A DNA stretch of 64,000 nt from Gonocerus acuteangulatus (GCA_946811695.1 OX328125.1:109517337-109581336); one strand, 5' to 3'; positions 11,368 through 21,902 are shown, counted from the first letter of the stretch. The notes: generated by a model not told the origin, from the sequence alone. Numbers and translations: made by a program.

Positions 11368-11683
11368 CTAGCTGATCCCGGCGTGCCATGCTACATTACT
11401 GTGGATTTGTAAAGAAACAAACACACAGGCAGACAGCGGATAGACAATTTTGACTTCGCCTATGACTCCCCGTATCAAGATGTAGACACATTAAAGATTT
11501 GATCTACCGGGAGCCCATTGGCTGAAGGAAGCACCTCATCCGTCGTATCAGATGCGCCTGGGAACAGATTACAGCAAAGGAATGCACAAATGCCAACCAG
11601 TCTGTCAATGTGCGATGTGCTGCAAGGGGCCAAACCTCTTATCAGTTATTAAATTCATTATTAGAACTTTTTTTCTTTCTTTT
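11368..11683 (-). mobile_element. Helitron-like 3' end ending in CTAG
   Basis: On the minus strand the sequence ends GCACGCCGGGATCAGCTAG at 11368, and the next base starts another Helitron with TC. A CTAG terminus followed by T is the canonical Helitron 3' boundary. The upstream part has no recognisable coding region, and its 5' limit is set by the family A element at 11684. Only the terminus is well supported. Confidence 0.5.
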
Positions 11684-11805
11684 AGCACTTTCCTCCGAAG
11701 GAAAGTAGCTATTGAGGTTGGACTCATGACGGAATTTTTGAAAAATGTCTTAAAATCTTTATCGATCCTACCTAGTAGACACCGAAAATGACCCCCGTTA
11801 AAATT

Positions 11806-11840
<35 letters not shown>

Positions 11841-13030
11841 CTGTTAACACGATAGCGACCAGAGTTTTTGTTTTTTCGTCACGAAACTTGGTATATAGCA
11901 TTCAATTAGCAAACGATTGAACGAGTTCGTTAACCACCAAAATCAGTCCACCGGAAGGGGGGGTTTACCCCGAACCCAAAACACTAATTTGACTATGTCA
12001 GCCGTAATATTTGTTATATTTCAACGAAACTTGGTATTCGTAGTGGTGATATAGAGAGAAAAGTGAGATATAAAAATGAACTAACTCGGTTCATTAGAAG
12101 GGGGGGTTTACTCTGGACCCACAATACCAATTCGCCACTACCAGCCGTGATTTTTGGTATATTTCGACGAAACTCGGTATTCGTAGTGGTAATCCACAGG
12201 TAAATATGTGTTGTAAAAAAAAACTAAATCGGTTCATTAGGAGGGGGGGGGGGGTTCACTACGGACCCACAATACCTCTTCGCCACTACCAGCCTTGATT
12301 TTTGGTATATTTCGACGAAACTCGGTATTCGTAGTGGTAATCCACAGGTAAATATGTGTTGTAAAAAAAACTAAATCGGTTCATTAGGTACTCCGGACCC
12401 ACAATACCAATTCGCCACTACCAGCCTTGATTTTTGGTATATTTCGACGAAACTCGGTATTCGTAGTGGTAATCTACAGGTAAATGTGTGCTGTAAAAAT
12501 AAACTTAATCGGTTCATTAGAAGGGGGGGTTTACTCCGGACCCAAATTCCCAATATACTCATACCGGTCGTAATTTCTGCTGTATTGTAACGAAACACGG
12601 TATACGTCGTGGGTAACTCATGAGAAAGAAGTGTTGTAAAAATGAGCTGAATTGGTCAATCGGAAAGCGGGGGTTTAATTTGTAATATATTTCAATAGAA
12701 AAGCCCACCAGACGTAGGTTCACAAAGCCGCCGCAAGGAGCGCTTTCTACCACTAGAGGGACTGTATCCTGTTCCTGCGTTAGATCAAAATACGATAATA
12801 TGAGGTTTTTTGTATTTATTACGTAGTGTAATTGGTACCATGTGTAAACATAACTCTAGAATCAAATTAATAATTGATCAGTTACTCATTACAAATTTAA
12901 AAGAGAACTATTCATGTTTTTATTTTATTTATGTAGGATATTTTAAGCAAATTGTTCTAGAAAGCAGTCTACACTACCCAAATTCTGAGGAAAGTGCTTA
13001 GTTATGCAGCTCCTGCGTGACGGACTTTTT
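11684..13030 (+). mobile_element. Helentron/DINE-like element, family A, copy A1
   Basis: The 5' end AGCACTTTCCTC overlaps a hairpin (ACTTTCCT-CCGA-AGGAAAGT). An (AT)n/(GT)n core lies near 11806-11840, followed by GTCTGTTAACACGATAGC. Several diverged ~110-130-bp internal repeats each include GGTTCATTAG and a G-run (12000-12560). The 3' end has GAGGAAAGTGCT, the exact complement of the first 12 bp, then CAGCTCCTGCGTGACGGAC and T5. The element is non-autonomous. Confidence 0.8.
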
Positions 13031-13059
13031 CATCCCGCATTGATTCCCGAAATGTTGCC

Positions 13060-13125
13060 GTTTATTTTGGGGACACCCTGTATATATATGTTCATCCCTA
13101 TTGAGAGAGGGAGAAAACGCGCTAA
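13060..13125. mobile_element. TA-MITE end and family B 5'-end remnants
   Basis: GGGGACACCCTGTATATATA near 13069-13088 matches the terminal repeat of the TA-flanked MITEs at 43.2 and 35.1 kb. Next to it GAGGGAGAAAACGCGCTAAAA resembles a minus-strand family B 5' end. Both are fragments. Confidence 0.45.
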
Positions 13126-13282
13126 AATCTATTTCTGTAGACTACTTCGCGTCATTGGGTCCTTCATGATGAAGTAGCCATCCTTGTTAGATTCTAAAAT
13201 TAAAAGACCCTTAAGTCCTAAAATAGACTTTATATCGAGAAGTTGGGTATATTTATACCTAAATGCCATCAAGTTGCAGCCG

Positions 13283-13328
13283 AGCTGACGTCAGCTACTC
13301 TACATTACTGTAGCTAATGACGTCACGT
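13283..13328. promoter_or_regulatory. Two TGACGTCA palindromes in an imperfect hairpin
   Basis: Perfect CREB/ATF-type sites at 13286-13293 and 13318-13325 lie in an inverted arrangement (TGACGTCAGCTAC and GTAGCTAATGACGTCA). No gene start lies nearby, so function is unknown. They could equally be TIR remnants. Confidence 0.35.
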
Positions 13329-13432
13329 CTAGGATGCGTCAAGTAGTGATAATGTCGTTACTTAGACGGACACGTCAGGTCGAGGATCTGCCATCTATCA
13401 TCCATGATTCACACGTCAGGATATCAGCCCAG

Positions 13433-14340
13433 GCAACTATGAGTTATAGATGGAAATGTTTGGAACAAAATTTTTGACATCTAACTTTGTTTGGACTAGT
13501 AGGAGGTCAACATATCAAAACTCCCCGCCTTTGAGCCGGGGGGTTTAAAAGGTACCATTTTTCGGGGTTTCACTTATATCTCGGAAACCCTACGTCCTAG
13601 CGACATGACTATTCTATAACAAATGAAAGCTGAATAAATTTGCTACAAGTTCTATTCAATAAAGCTTTTCGAGATATCTTTAGTTTTCGAAATATCCGCT
13701 CTTGAAAGTCTGTCATTTTGGGGAAAAACACTTTTGCCGCATATTATTTTCCCGTTTATGCCGGATAACTCTTCAGAGATGTACCAAAAAAATAAATAAC
13801 GGTTATCAGGTTGTAGAGTATTGCATTCCCTTCAATAATATATGTTACTTTGCTATTTTATGTTTTTTCCTTCAAACGTAAAAATAATTTTAGTGTTCAT
13901 CGAGTAATCTGAAATTTAGCGACTAATATTCCGGGCAACTAAGAGTTATAGATGGAAATGTTTGGAACACAATTTTGACTTCATAACTTTGTTTCGGCTA
14001 GTTAGGAGGTGAACATATCAAAAGTCCTCACCCTTAGCCTTTGTGCCGGGGGAGGGGGGTTTAGAAGGGGTTTTTCGGGTTTTCACTTATATATATAAGG
14101 GAAACCCTGCGTCCTAGGGGTCTGACCATTCTATAACAAATGAAAGCTGATTAAATTTCCTACAAGTTCTATTTAATCAAGTTTTTCGAAATATCTTTAG
14201 TTTTCATTTTAGGAAAAAACACACTTTTTGCTGGCCTTGAACAGGATTTCTCTTCAACGATGAACCCAATAAGTAAATGCCGGTTATAGGGTTGTAGACA
14301 TTTTTTTACTGATCAAATTTCAATAATATATGTATTTCAA
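13433..14340. repeat. ~504-bp direct repeat, two diverged units
   Basis: CAACTATGAGTTATAGATGG at 13433 recurs as CAACTAAGAGTTATAGATGG at 13937. Both units then carry an AACATATCAAAA segment, a G-run, a TTTCACTTATAT segment, and AATGAAAGCTGA with CTACAAGTTCTATT. It is probably the interior of an unidentified mobile element. No coding potential was seen. Confidence 0.6.
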
Positions 14341-14418
14341 ACTTCCTTCGATTGTCTAGACGACCCAAACTGTGGTTTTTAACACCGTCCTTAAAAGGTT
14401 ATAATAATAAATGCAAAC

Positions 14419-14584
14419 AGCCAACAGCCATAGCCACGTTGAATGCACCGGTCCCCGTAGATCACCGAAGTTAAGCAACGTGGTCAGTACCTGAATGGGT
14501 GACCGACCACGCGCTGTTGGTATTATAAAAGGGTGGCAACCTGTAGATAGTCCGGCGTTTATAGCTCAATAGTTGATACGCCGT

Positions 14585-14645
<61 letters not shown>
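14419..14645 (+). mobile_element. 5S rRNA-headed SINE with (CA)n tail and 10-bp TSD
   Basis: AAATGCAAAC is duplicated at 14409-14418 and 14646-14655. The insert starts with a 5S rRNA-like head (GCCAACAGCCATAGCCACGT, CACCGAAGTTAAGCAACG, GTGACCGACCACG). The AAAAGGGTGG...CCTGTAGATAG module and a hairpin tail CGGCGT/ACGCCG follow, then GTTAA, about 27 CA repeats and A8. Since the TSD lies outside the CA run, the microsatellite is the SINE tail. Confidence 0.9.
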
Positions 14646-14730
14646 AAATGCAAACCACTCATGGCGTGATGTATTTGACATGTCATGATTATACATAGGA
14701 TCCTTCTCGGATATTCGGAGCTGTTCTTAT

Positions 14731-14940
14731 CATGGGCGCAACCCCCCGCAAAATCGGTAAAACTGTGCCAAAAAAGCCTTAAAATTAAATTAAATAATAT
14801 CACTATGTTCAGAAAAAAATAATTATTTTTCGGTTTAATAGCGTCTAACTATTCCAGGTTCTAGTTTTTTAGTATTCCATGCCCGCCCCCAAATGCACTC
14901 AGCCCCCCCCCCCCGAAATTATTTTCTGTTCACACCCATG
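14731..14940. mobile_element. hAT-type MITE (copy D2)
   Basis: Left end CATGGGCG and right end CACCCATG with internal C-runs; AACTATTCCAGGTTCTAG matches the core of D1. The flanking 8 bp are GTTCTTAT (14723-14730) and GTTCCTAT (14941-14948), one mismatch apart. Confidence 0.8.
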
Positions 14941-14948
14941 GTTCCTAT

Positions 14949-15370
14949 GTATAACCATATTATGCATGGGACCTAAATTGCACAAAGGAACTATAATCAT
15001 ACACTATGATTTATACATAGGATCCTCCTATTTTAAGATTTTTGTTTTTTCTATGGTATGTTACATTTATTTTTATCTGTTTGTTTTCAGGAACTAATTA
15101 TCTTCAAAAAGTTATTGTTATTTTTAGCTGTTTATTATTCACAAACTCTATTAATTGTATAATTAGATGGAGAAAAAAAATGTATTATTGTGTACTTGAA
15201 TTTATTATTAGTATGTAACTGTGCATGAACATGTATTTACATATTATATCTGTATTTGGACGAAACGCCTTGGTTTCGACTACTCACAAACAAATGAATT
15301 AAAAAAAAAATGTTAGCTCGTTTCCTAACTGTCTCCAGAAGAACTTCGACCCTTAACTTTCGAACTTGAA
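14949..15370. other. AT-rich DNA, no gene supported
   Basis: I recognise no gene or repeat. TATGCATGGGACCTA and TTATACATAGGATCC words recur around the MITE, suggesting older inverted debris. Confidence 0.35.
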
Positions 15371-15375
15371 AATTT

Positions 15376-15448
15376 CGTGTTTTAGAACTAATAGAGCACG
15401 AAAGTACCGGCGATACAAATTTCTATGTGTGCTGAATATATATATATA
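15376..15448 (+). mobile_element. Family B fragment, 5' half
   Basis: GAAAATTTCGTGTTTTAGAA, AGAGCACGAAAGTACCGG and GATACAAATTT followed by an AT run match family B upstream of its core (compare 8108-8165). It ends at the SINE that follows. Confidence 0.55.
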
Positions 15449-15449
15449 T

Positions 15450-15721
15450 GGGCACGAAGTTAGCTCAGATGTAGAACACTGCACTAATATTTAAATTCCG
15501 AGTGTGCGTAGTGTCTTCGTTCGTTGATTGGATTCGGTATCCCTGACCGTCCAGGGCCAACCGAGCCTTTAATTAATTTATAAATGGGTACCCGCAAAAA
15601 ATCAAATCAGACGGCTGAGCATAGTACTGACCATACAATCGTCCTAGTGTCCCATATGGTCTTGAATCAGATGCCTCTGTAGAATCTGCCCTTCTGGGCC
15701 ATCGTGGCCTTGATACACGGG

Positions 15722-15780
<59 letters not shown>
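15450..15780 (+). mobile_element. tRNA-headed SINE ending in (TA)n
   Basis: The head GAAGTTAGCTCAGATGTAGA is tRNA-like (A box TTAGCTCAG). A later TTTAATTAATTTATAAATGG and a body with CAGACGGCTGAGCATAG, TGTCCCATATGGTC and CAGATGCCTCTGTAGAATCT match the copies at 4067 and 26783. The terminal GGGTCTGA runs straight into 27 TA units. Confidence 0.82.
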
Positions 15781-15783
<3 letters not shown>

Positions 15784-15795
15784 GTGTATGTGTGT

Positions 15796-15832
15796 ATATA
15801 TATATATATATATACACACATGTGTGTGTGTA
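15796..15832. repeat. (TA)n(CA)n/(TG)n compound microsatellite
   Basis: A second AT tract and short CA/TG runs follow the SINE tail. Confidence 0.8.
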
Positions 15833-15844
15833 AACATTTATCCA

Positions 15845-15965
15845 ATAGGAAAACTAAAACCCCAGGTCATTACCGTAATTAAATAATTAATTTAAGTCGC
15901 ATAGAACTCTTTCCGACCCACAGCTCCATCTTCAGTGCATCTACAGTACATTATCACACCTATAC
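15845..15965. repeat. Interspersed repeat F, copy 1
   Basis: AACTAAAACCCCAGGTCATT, an AATTAAATAATTAATTTAAG segment, TTCCGACCCACAGCTCCATC and TTCAGTGCATCTAC match 35740-35850 and, inverted, 37770-37835. The class is unknown; TE end-like. Confidence 0.5.
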
Positions 15966-16005
15966 ATACATTTGAGAGATATTTATAATAAAATGTGCAC
16001 CTTAC

Positions 16006-16162
16006 CGAAAGTCCTTTCCATATCTGCTGTATTCTCGTCTGTAAGAGGTTGATCCTGAGAAGGGTAGTCGAAGATGAAGGAAGGTACTTCTTGTTCAGGT
16101 TGAGAACTAGCCTGTGTCACTAGGAAGGCCATCAGGCTGAAGATGAGACCGGGACAAGGCAT
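16006..16162 (-). CDS. Probable first coding exon of a secreted host protein
   Basis: On the minus strand an ATG at 16162 opens 52 codons with no stop, running to a consensus 5' splice site (TTCG|GTAAGG; intron begins at 16005), phase 1. The peptide starts MPCPGLIFSLMAFLVTQASS, a good signal peptide with cleavage likely after ASS, followed by a polar stretch containing VPSFIFDYPSQDQPLTDE and ending near DMERTF. Codon use and balanced composition stand out from the AT-rich surroundings. It is not repeated in the window. The context before the ATG is GAGAG. A MITE starts only 38 bp upstream of the ATG. I recognise no family, and later exons (below 16000, or beyond intervening repeats) were not found. 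It could instead be an orphan or decayed exon. Confidence 0.5.
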
Positions 16163-16200
16163 CTCTCTGGATCTAGAACAGATGGCGAAGATACTAGAGA

Positions 16201-16433
16201 AGTGATGGGCGAATATCGAATAGGAATCGATCTTTTGGGTCGATTAGAATCGTTATTAAAACATCGATCCATAAAAAAGATAGGTGAGTTCAGATCGACT
16301 CAAAAGATCTATCTTCTTGGCTTTTTAGATCGATCTTCAATATGGATCGATTTTGTGATTACTCACAATAACCTACGAAATTCGTATTTCATTTCTCTTC
16401 GAATCGTTTCAAATTTAAAAATCGCCCATTACT
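16201..16433. mobile_element. MITE with GTGATGGGCGA ends
   Basis: The left end AGTGATGGGCGAATATCGAA pairs with the right end AAATCGCCCATTACT. The interior is rich in ATCGATC. The flanks ACTAGAGA and ACTACGAA are only loosely alike, so the TSD is unproven. The right end is also present at 18390-18405. A hAT origin is inference. Confidence 0.55.
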
Positions 16434-16830
16434 ACTACGAATCGACCTAAATAAGTCGATTTTAATACTTGATATCTGTAATCTAAAGGTATAAAAATTT
16501 AAGACTATATTTCAAGACTCGAACTTTCTTGGAGTGTGCTTTTGTACAATTGGAACATCCAAACGCCTAACAGCCTTTTTTTTCTTCGAAGTCAAAATCT
16601 CCAAGAACGACATTTTTGGAACCATCTTAGATCGCACATCTTCTATCATAGACCTAGCAGCCAGTCACCAAATGCAGGACACTAAGGTAGAACTGACAGA
16701 GGGGACTCTACTCGACCTGGCTAGGTCCTTCTATCATAGACCTAGCAACCAGTCACCAAATGCAGGACACTAAGGTAGAACTGGCAGAGGGGACTCTACT
16801 CGACCTTGGCTAGGTCCGTCTCCCGCCGGC
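16434..16830. repeat. Dispersed duplicate unit, copy 1
   Basis: From ACTACGAATCGACCTAAATA to GGCTAGGTCC this matches 18407-18700 at high identity. An ~88-bp segment starting GACCTAGCA is tandemly doubled here (16651 and 16739) but single in the other copy. The minus strand keeps an open frame through KMVPKMSFLEILTSKKRK, unassigned. It probably belongs to the same element as the adjacent MITE end. Confidence 0.6.
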
Positions 16831-17149
16831 CGTCGCGACGAAGAGTCCGCATACTTGTGTGATTTACAGACGACCCCCCCACCACTAGATTGCCCAATTA
16901 CTAGGAGTTCTACCACCTCTTAGTAACACCCTAGATGCTGTAAAGTCTAGGTCTGTTTTCACAGGGAAGTCAATTATTCCATTTATTTTTCTGAAGTAAC
17001 GACGTCGGCAAGACCAACTCTACCTCTTGTATACATTTTCCGTTAGTCTTGGAAACTAAGTGCTACCTTTAGAAGCCTATTGAATGTTTGTAAAAATGTC
17101 GAGAACTACCTCATTAATAACAACTATCTGTCTTGCAGGCTTATTTTAC

Positions 17150-17460
17150 CTGTTGGAGCAATACTTTATCCCATGCATTTTCATTTTATTTATTTTTAAT
17201 TCTTTGAAACCAAAGGAAACAAAACAGTGTTACTAGTTTCTAGTATTCATAAATACGCTTCATTTGAGGACCAAACCCAAAAATCAGACATTGTTGCTGT
17301 ATATAACAGTACTAAAGGTGGAGTTAATGTTTTTGACAGAATGTACTCCGATAATAACTGCACCCTTAAGACTCATCGCTGGTCTTTATGTTTTTGTTTT
17401 TTTTACAGCACATTGAATATTGCGGGAATAGATAGTTTTGTGATTTGCAGTCATAACTAG
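17150..17460 (+). pseudogene. piggyBac transposase C-terminal remnant
   Basis: The translation includes KPKETKTVLLVSSIHK, SDIVAVYNSTKGGVNVFDRM, then TLKTHRWSL and YSTLNIAGIDSFVI. These are in the order of the DDE_Tnp_1_7 (piggyBac) C-terminal half: the YNSTKGGVDVVD block with a catalytic Asp (retained as FDRM), the RRWP-like block, and the LNIAGINSF block. The open part begins at 17227; upstream homology is frameshifted. The piece is about 100 of the family's roughly 550-600 residues, with no N-terminal part nearby. Non-functional. Confidence 0.8.
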
Positions 17461-17471
17461 TAGAAACTAAA

Positions 17472-17943
17472 AACCTCGAAGCCTCTTAGTAGACAGCGAT
17501 AACTTATAGCTCATCATGGCCAACTGGCAAAACCTCGAAGCCTCTTAGTAGACAGCGATAACTTATAGCTCTTCATGGCCCACTGGCAAAACCTCGAAGC
17601 CTCTTAGTAGACAGCAATAACTTATAGCTCTTCATGGCCCACTGGCAAAACCTCGAAGCCTCTTAGTAGACAGCGATAACTTATAGCTCTTCATGGCCAA
17701 CTGGCAAAACCTCGAAGCCTCTTAGTAGACAGCGATAACTTATAGCTCTTCATGGCCAACTGGCAAAACCTCGAAGCCTCTTAGTAGACAGCGATAACTT
17801 ATAGCTCTTCATGGCCAACTGGCAAAACCTCGAAGCCTCTTAGTAGACAGCGATAAATTATAGCTCTTCATGGCCAACTGGCAAAACCTCGAAGCCTCTT
17901 AGTAGACAGCGATAACTTATAGCTCTTCATGGCCAACTGGCAA
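17472..17943. repeat. 59-bp minisatellite, 8 copies
   Basis: The unit begins AACCTCGAAGCCTCTTAGTA. Starts at 17472, 17531, 17590, 17649, 17708, 17767, 17826 and 17885; identity is very high. It begins right after the piggyBac remnant. Confidence 0.95.
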
Positions 17944-18206
17944 AATATAATTGAAATTTATTAGTTTTTAAGAATGAAATAAGCGTAAAAAGAGAAATAT
18001 TATGTCTAACATATTGTTGAGAAGATTATAATATTGCAATATTACATTTACAAAATGATATGGTTTCATTTAAAACAAAATTAAGCACCTTCGTCTCAGT
18101 GACGTAGCGCTACCTAAATCGACCCTTGGAGTAGTACTACCTTTCCCGGGTTAAAACATTGGTAAAAAAAAAAAGAAGAGTTCAGATAGATTTAAAACTT
18201 CGATTT
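17944..18206. other. AT-rich DNA, no feature
   Basis: No recognisable gene or repeat up to the ATCGATC-rich segment. Confidence 0.35.
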
Positions 18207-18207
18207 T

Positions 18208-18405
18208 CTAGGCTCAGAAGATCGATCTTCGATACGAAACGATTTCATGATTACTCACAACAACCTACGAAATTCGTATGTCATTTCTAGGCTCAGAAGA
18301 TCGATCTTCGATACGAGCCGATTTCATGATTACTCTCAATAACCTACGAAATTCGTATGCCATTTCTGTTCGAATCGATTCAAAATTTGAGAATCGCCCA
18401 TCACT
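18208..18405. repeat. 79-bp tandem duplication joined to a MITE right end
   Basis: CTAGGCTCAGAAGATCGATC occurs at 18208 and 18287. The second unit leads into AATCGCCCATCACTAC, the right terminus of the 16.2-kb MITE family. Confidence 0.6.
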
Positions 18406-18406
18406 A

Positions 18407-18720
18407 CTACAAATCGACCTAAATAAGTCCATTTGAATACTTGATATCTGTAACCTAAAGGTAGAAAAATTTAAGACTATTTTTGAAGACTCGAACTTTC
18501 TTCGAGTGTGCTTTTGTACAATTGGATCATCCAAACGCCTAACAGCCTTTCTTTTCTTCGAGGTCAAAATCTCCAAGAACGACATTTTTGGAACCATCTT
18601 AGATCGCACATCTTCTATCATAGACCTAGCAGCCAGTCACCAAATGCAGGACACTAAGGTAGAACTGGCACGGGGGACTCTACTCGACCTTGGCTAGGTC
18701 CATCTCCCGCTTGCCGTCGC
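18407..18720. repeat. Dispersed duplicate unit, copy 2
   Basis: Matches 16434-16710 from AAATCGACCTAAATAAGTCC through CCAAATGCAGGACACTAAGG to GGCTAGGTCC and a CGTCGCGACG end. The minus-strand frame in 18265-18621 is open for 118 codons, with the basic block TSKKRKAVRRLDD; no family recognised. Confidence 0.6.
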
Positions 18721-18759
18721 GACGCGTCGGGCTCAGTCTCTGCTTTCGATGCTACCGAT

Positions 18760-19320
18760 CATGACGCATGAATCAGAGTATGGCAAGTTATGATTAATTT
18801 CATGAAATTAAATTAATGAATGAATGAGTAATCGGGATGTGAGTAACTAATGATGATTGATCAATCATATTTCTCCGTGACTAATGAGTGACGACTAACT
18901 GCTCTCTAGTCTATGATTGATGATTAATGATTATAACATACTTTTACTAATGATTGATGATTAATTATTAAAACATACTTTTACTAATGATTGATGATTA
19001 CTGACTAACCTTACTCAGATTAACAATTAAAGACTAAAAAAGGCCTTGAATTATGATTGTTGATTAACTGGCTCATGAAGGTGTTAACAAGTTGGTATTA
19101 GCCTAATAGTAAAAGTATTTACAACGTTAGTCATGTCAATCATTAGTACAGACTATCAATGATTGACGAGTAACGATTGATTAATGTCTAACTTCACATA
19201 TGTTTAATATTAACTATGATTAAAGAATAACTCGAGTTGTGATTAACTTATTGTGTCCTACGATTGATTAGTCATCAGTAAAATTTATTCGATTTGTCAA
19301 TCATTTAGTTGATCTGTGCC
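18760..19320. repeat. ATGATTGATTAA-rich cryptic simple sequence
   Basis: Interleaved short motifs (ATGATTGATGATTAATGATT and variants) recur at irregular spacing; AACATACTTTTACTAATGAT is repeated near 18937 and 18972. No coding signal. Confidence 0.6.
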
Positions 19321-19912
19321 CTACTCTGGCATGAATGACCCAATAGTGGTAATTTATGTAAAAAATCAAAGAAAAACACGGAATCTAGACTTGGCTCTAC
19401 CTGCTAAAGGTTCTAGGAGGTGTAGGCTGTAATGATATTTTAATTAGTTTATGTGCTCCTGAAGAGGCGTCAGAGTGAAGAGGAATAACGGAGTAGCGAA
19501 GAAATTTAGCGTTTATTTTTTTTTTTTAAATTTGATCTGCTGCCACAAATATATATATATTTGGAAAATTGAGTCATAATCTTATAATCTGAAGTTTTCT
19601 TTAGTTCTATTTGGTAGACCATGACTCATGGAGATAGAGGTTACAAACCGATAATGATGTCCTGAAGCACCAGGAAGTACCGGAGCCTATAGCGCTGCTT
19701 CCTTGTATGGATCCCAGAAGATTGGACAGGATGTCTCGTTAGATCAGCTGGGAGATGGATTAATCTACCGACAGCTGATTTTTATCTTTCTTGGATGATG
19801 TATGGGATCTTTTAGTTAAAGGAGGAAGAAGTAGGCTGGAGTTTAGGATTAAATCACCTTTCGTATATATGTAGTCTGGAATATTCTAGAATCTACTGAC
19901 AAGATTGGGGAG
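19321..19912. other. Unassigned DNA
   Basis: Moderate GC in parts, no open frame of interest, and no match elsewhere in the window. Confidence 0.3.
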
Positions 19913-19946
19913 ATGGAGAAGGAGGGAGAGACTGGGGAGAGAGTGA

Positions 19947-19951
19947 GTGTT

Positions 19952-20015
<64 letters not shown>

Positions 20016-20037
20016 CACAGCGGGGGCAGAGAAGGAG

Positions 20038-20086
<49 letters not shown>

Positions 20087-20105
20087 AGAGAGAGAGAGAG
20101 AGAGG
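19947..20105. repeat. (GT)n-(GA)n-poly(A)-(GA)n compound simple repeat
   Basis: GTGTGTGTGT, then about 23 GA units, a spacer with GCGGGGGCAG, about 43 A, and GA again to 20104. Purine-rich on one strand over about 150 bp, which could form triplex DNA. Confidence 0.92.
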
Positions 20106-20415
20106 GCGTTAAGGTTAGTGATGACTAGTGACCGGGTTTTTAGGGTAAATAAGCGTCCAATTAGGTTTTTGCAACAGGTAATATGGGTCTTTTTAGGTTT
20201 TTATTTACAAATCCAATTTAGGTTTTTTTTTTAATGTTAAAAATGTTTAATGGTTCAACCCATTGTAATTAAGTATTGATAATTTATCATTGATAAATTA
20301 ATATGTCTATCTTTATCACAGTGAAATTAAAATAAAGAACAAATAATTTTAGTATATTGAGAAGGGGAAACAATATGAGAAAATGAAAAAAGCGGAAATG
20401 GAGTTATTTCCTAAG

Positions 20416-20940
20416 AAAAGAATAAGCAGTCCACTGCTGATGGCCCCCATGGCAATGCTTTAATGGAACATATCTGACCTGAGATTACAGAAAAGAATAA
20501 GCAGTCCACTGCTGATGGCCCCCATGGCAATGCTTTAATGGAACATTGCTGACCTGAGATTACAGAAAAGAATAAGCAGTCCACTGCTGATGGCCCCCAT
20601 GGCAATGCTTTAATGGAACATTGCTGACCTGAGATTACAGAAAAGAATAAGCAGTCCACTGCTGATGGCCCCCATGGCAATGCTTTAATGGAACATTGCT
20701 GACCTGAGATTACAGAAAAGAATAAGCAGTCCACTGCTGATGGCCCCCATGTCAATGCTTTAATGGAACATTGCTGACCTGAGATTACAGAAAAGAATAA
20801 GCAGTCCACTGCTGATGGCCCCCATGGCAATGCTTTAATGGAACATTGCTGACCTGAGATTACAGAAAAGAATAAGCAGTCCACTGCTGATGGCTCCCAT
20901 GGCAATGCTTTAATGGAACATTGCTGACCTGAGATTACAG
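20416..20940. repeat. 75-bp minisatellite, 7 copies
   Basis: The unit begins AAAAGAATAAGCAGTCCACT, with starts every 75 bp from 20416. Because 75 is divisible by three, the minus strand stays open for 194 codons as a 25-residue repeat containing SVISGQQCSIKALPWGPSAV. Identity between units is nearly complete, and no domain is known. Expansion explains the open frame better than coding. Confidence 0.92.
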
Positions 20941-21234
20941 AAAACACAGTTTTCATCTTATCAAAACTCGGATTTATCGTAAGAATTTTGCCCAATTAAG
21001 AGTAGACAACTTCCCCTATTGGAAATATATTTTTTTTTAGGGCTGCGTTGATAATGGCGATCGCATCTTTTAGTTCCAGTGTTGAAGATTACAATTTTCC
21101 CATGAGCTATGGAAGAGCTGAGAAATGTGCTCTTAGGAATGCGAGTGCACCACGAATGTCGTTGGTCTGGAGGAATATCAGCCTTAGAAATATCAGCTGA
21201 TTTATTCATATCCAAAGCGTCTACAACTGTTTTT

Positions 21235-21356
21235 AGCACTTTCCTCCGTAGGAAAGTAGCTATTGAGGTTGCACTCATGACGGAATTTTTGAAAAATTTC
21301 TTCAAATCTTTATCGATCCTACCTAGTAGACACCGAAAATGACCCCCGTTAAACTT

Positions 21357-21438
<82 letters not shown>

Positions 21439-21820
21439 GTATGTTAACACGATAGGGGCCAGAGTTTTTGTTTTTTCGTCACGTAACTTGGTATATAGCG
21501 CTCAATTAGCAAACGATTGAACGAGTTCGTTAAACACCAAAATCGGTCCACCGAGAGGGGGGGGGGGTTTACCCCGGACCCCAAACACTAATTTGAGCAT
21601 GAAGTAGTGTAGTATCATGTATTAACTTAATTCTGGAAGCAAGTTATTTACAAAATTAATAATTGAACAGTTCTCATATCAAATGTAAATGAGCATAACT
21701 ATTCAAGTTTTTATTTTATTTATAAAGGTTATTTACAGCAAATTATTCAGTAATGTAGTCTACACTACAAAAATTCTGAGGAAAGTGCTTAGTTATGCAG
21801 CTCCTGCGTGACGGACTTTT
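21235..21820 (+). mobile_element. Family A DINE-like element, copy A2, internally deleted
   Basis: The 5' end AGCACTTTCCTCCGTAGGAA and 3' end GAAAGTGCTTAGTTATGCAG with CTCCTGCGTGACGGAC are both present. The core is (TCTA)n(TA)n at 21357-21435. Sequence jumps from ACACTAATTTGAG near 21596 to the 3' part, so most internal repeats are missing. Confidence 0.82.
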
Positions 21821-21902
21821 ATTTTTGTTTCAAAGTGCTGGGCGTAGTAATGTGCTGCCAGATTCCCCGGGGTATTAAAATGCGTTCTCGTAGAAGCAAT
21901 AT

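Noticed and set aside
12559..13001. Conserved ~63-codon ORFs in all family A copies (MYLLRSVIGTMCKHNS type)
   Set aside because: Conservation follows the non-coding element itself; the frames cover the 3' structural region and lack any domain.
17472..17943. CRISPR-like direct repeats
   Set aside because: Whole 59-bp units are identical; no spacers.
20411..20995. 194-codon repeat protein on the minus strand
   Set aside because: Near-identical 75-bp units with synonymous and non-synonymous sites alike and no recognisable domain; best explained as a minisatellite whose unit is divisible by three.
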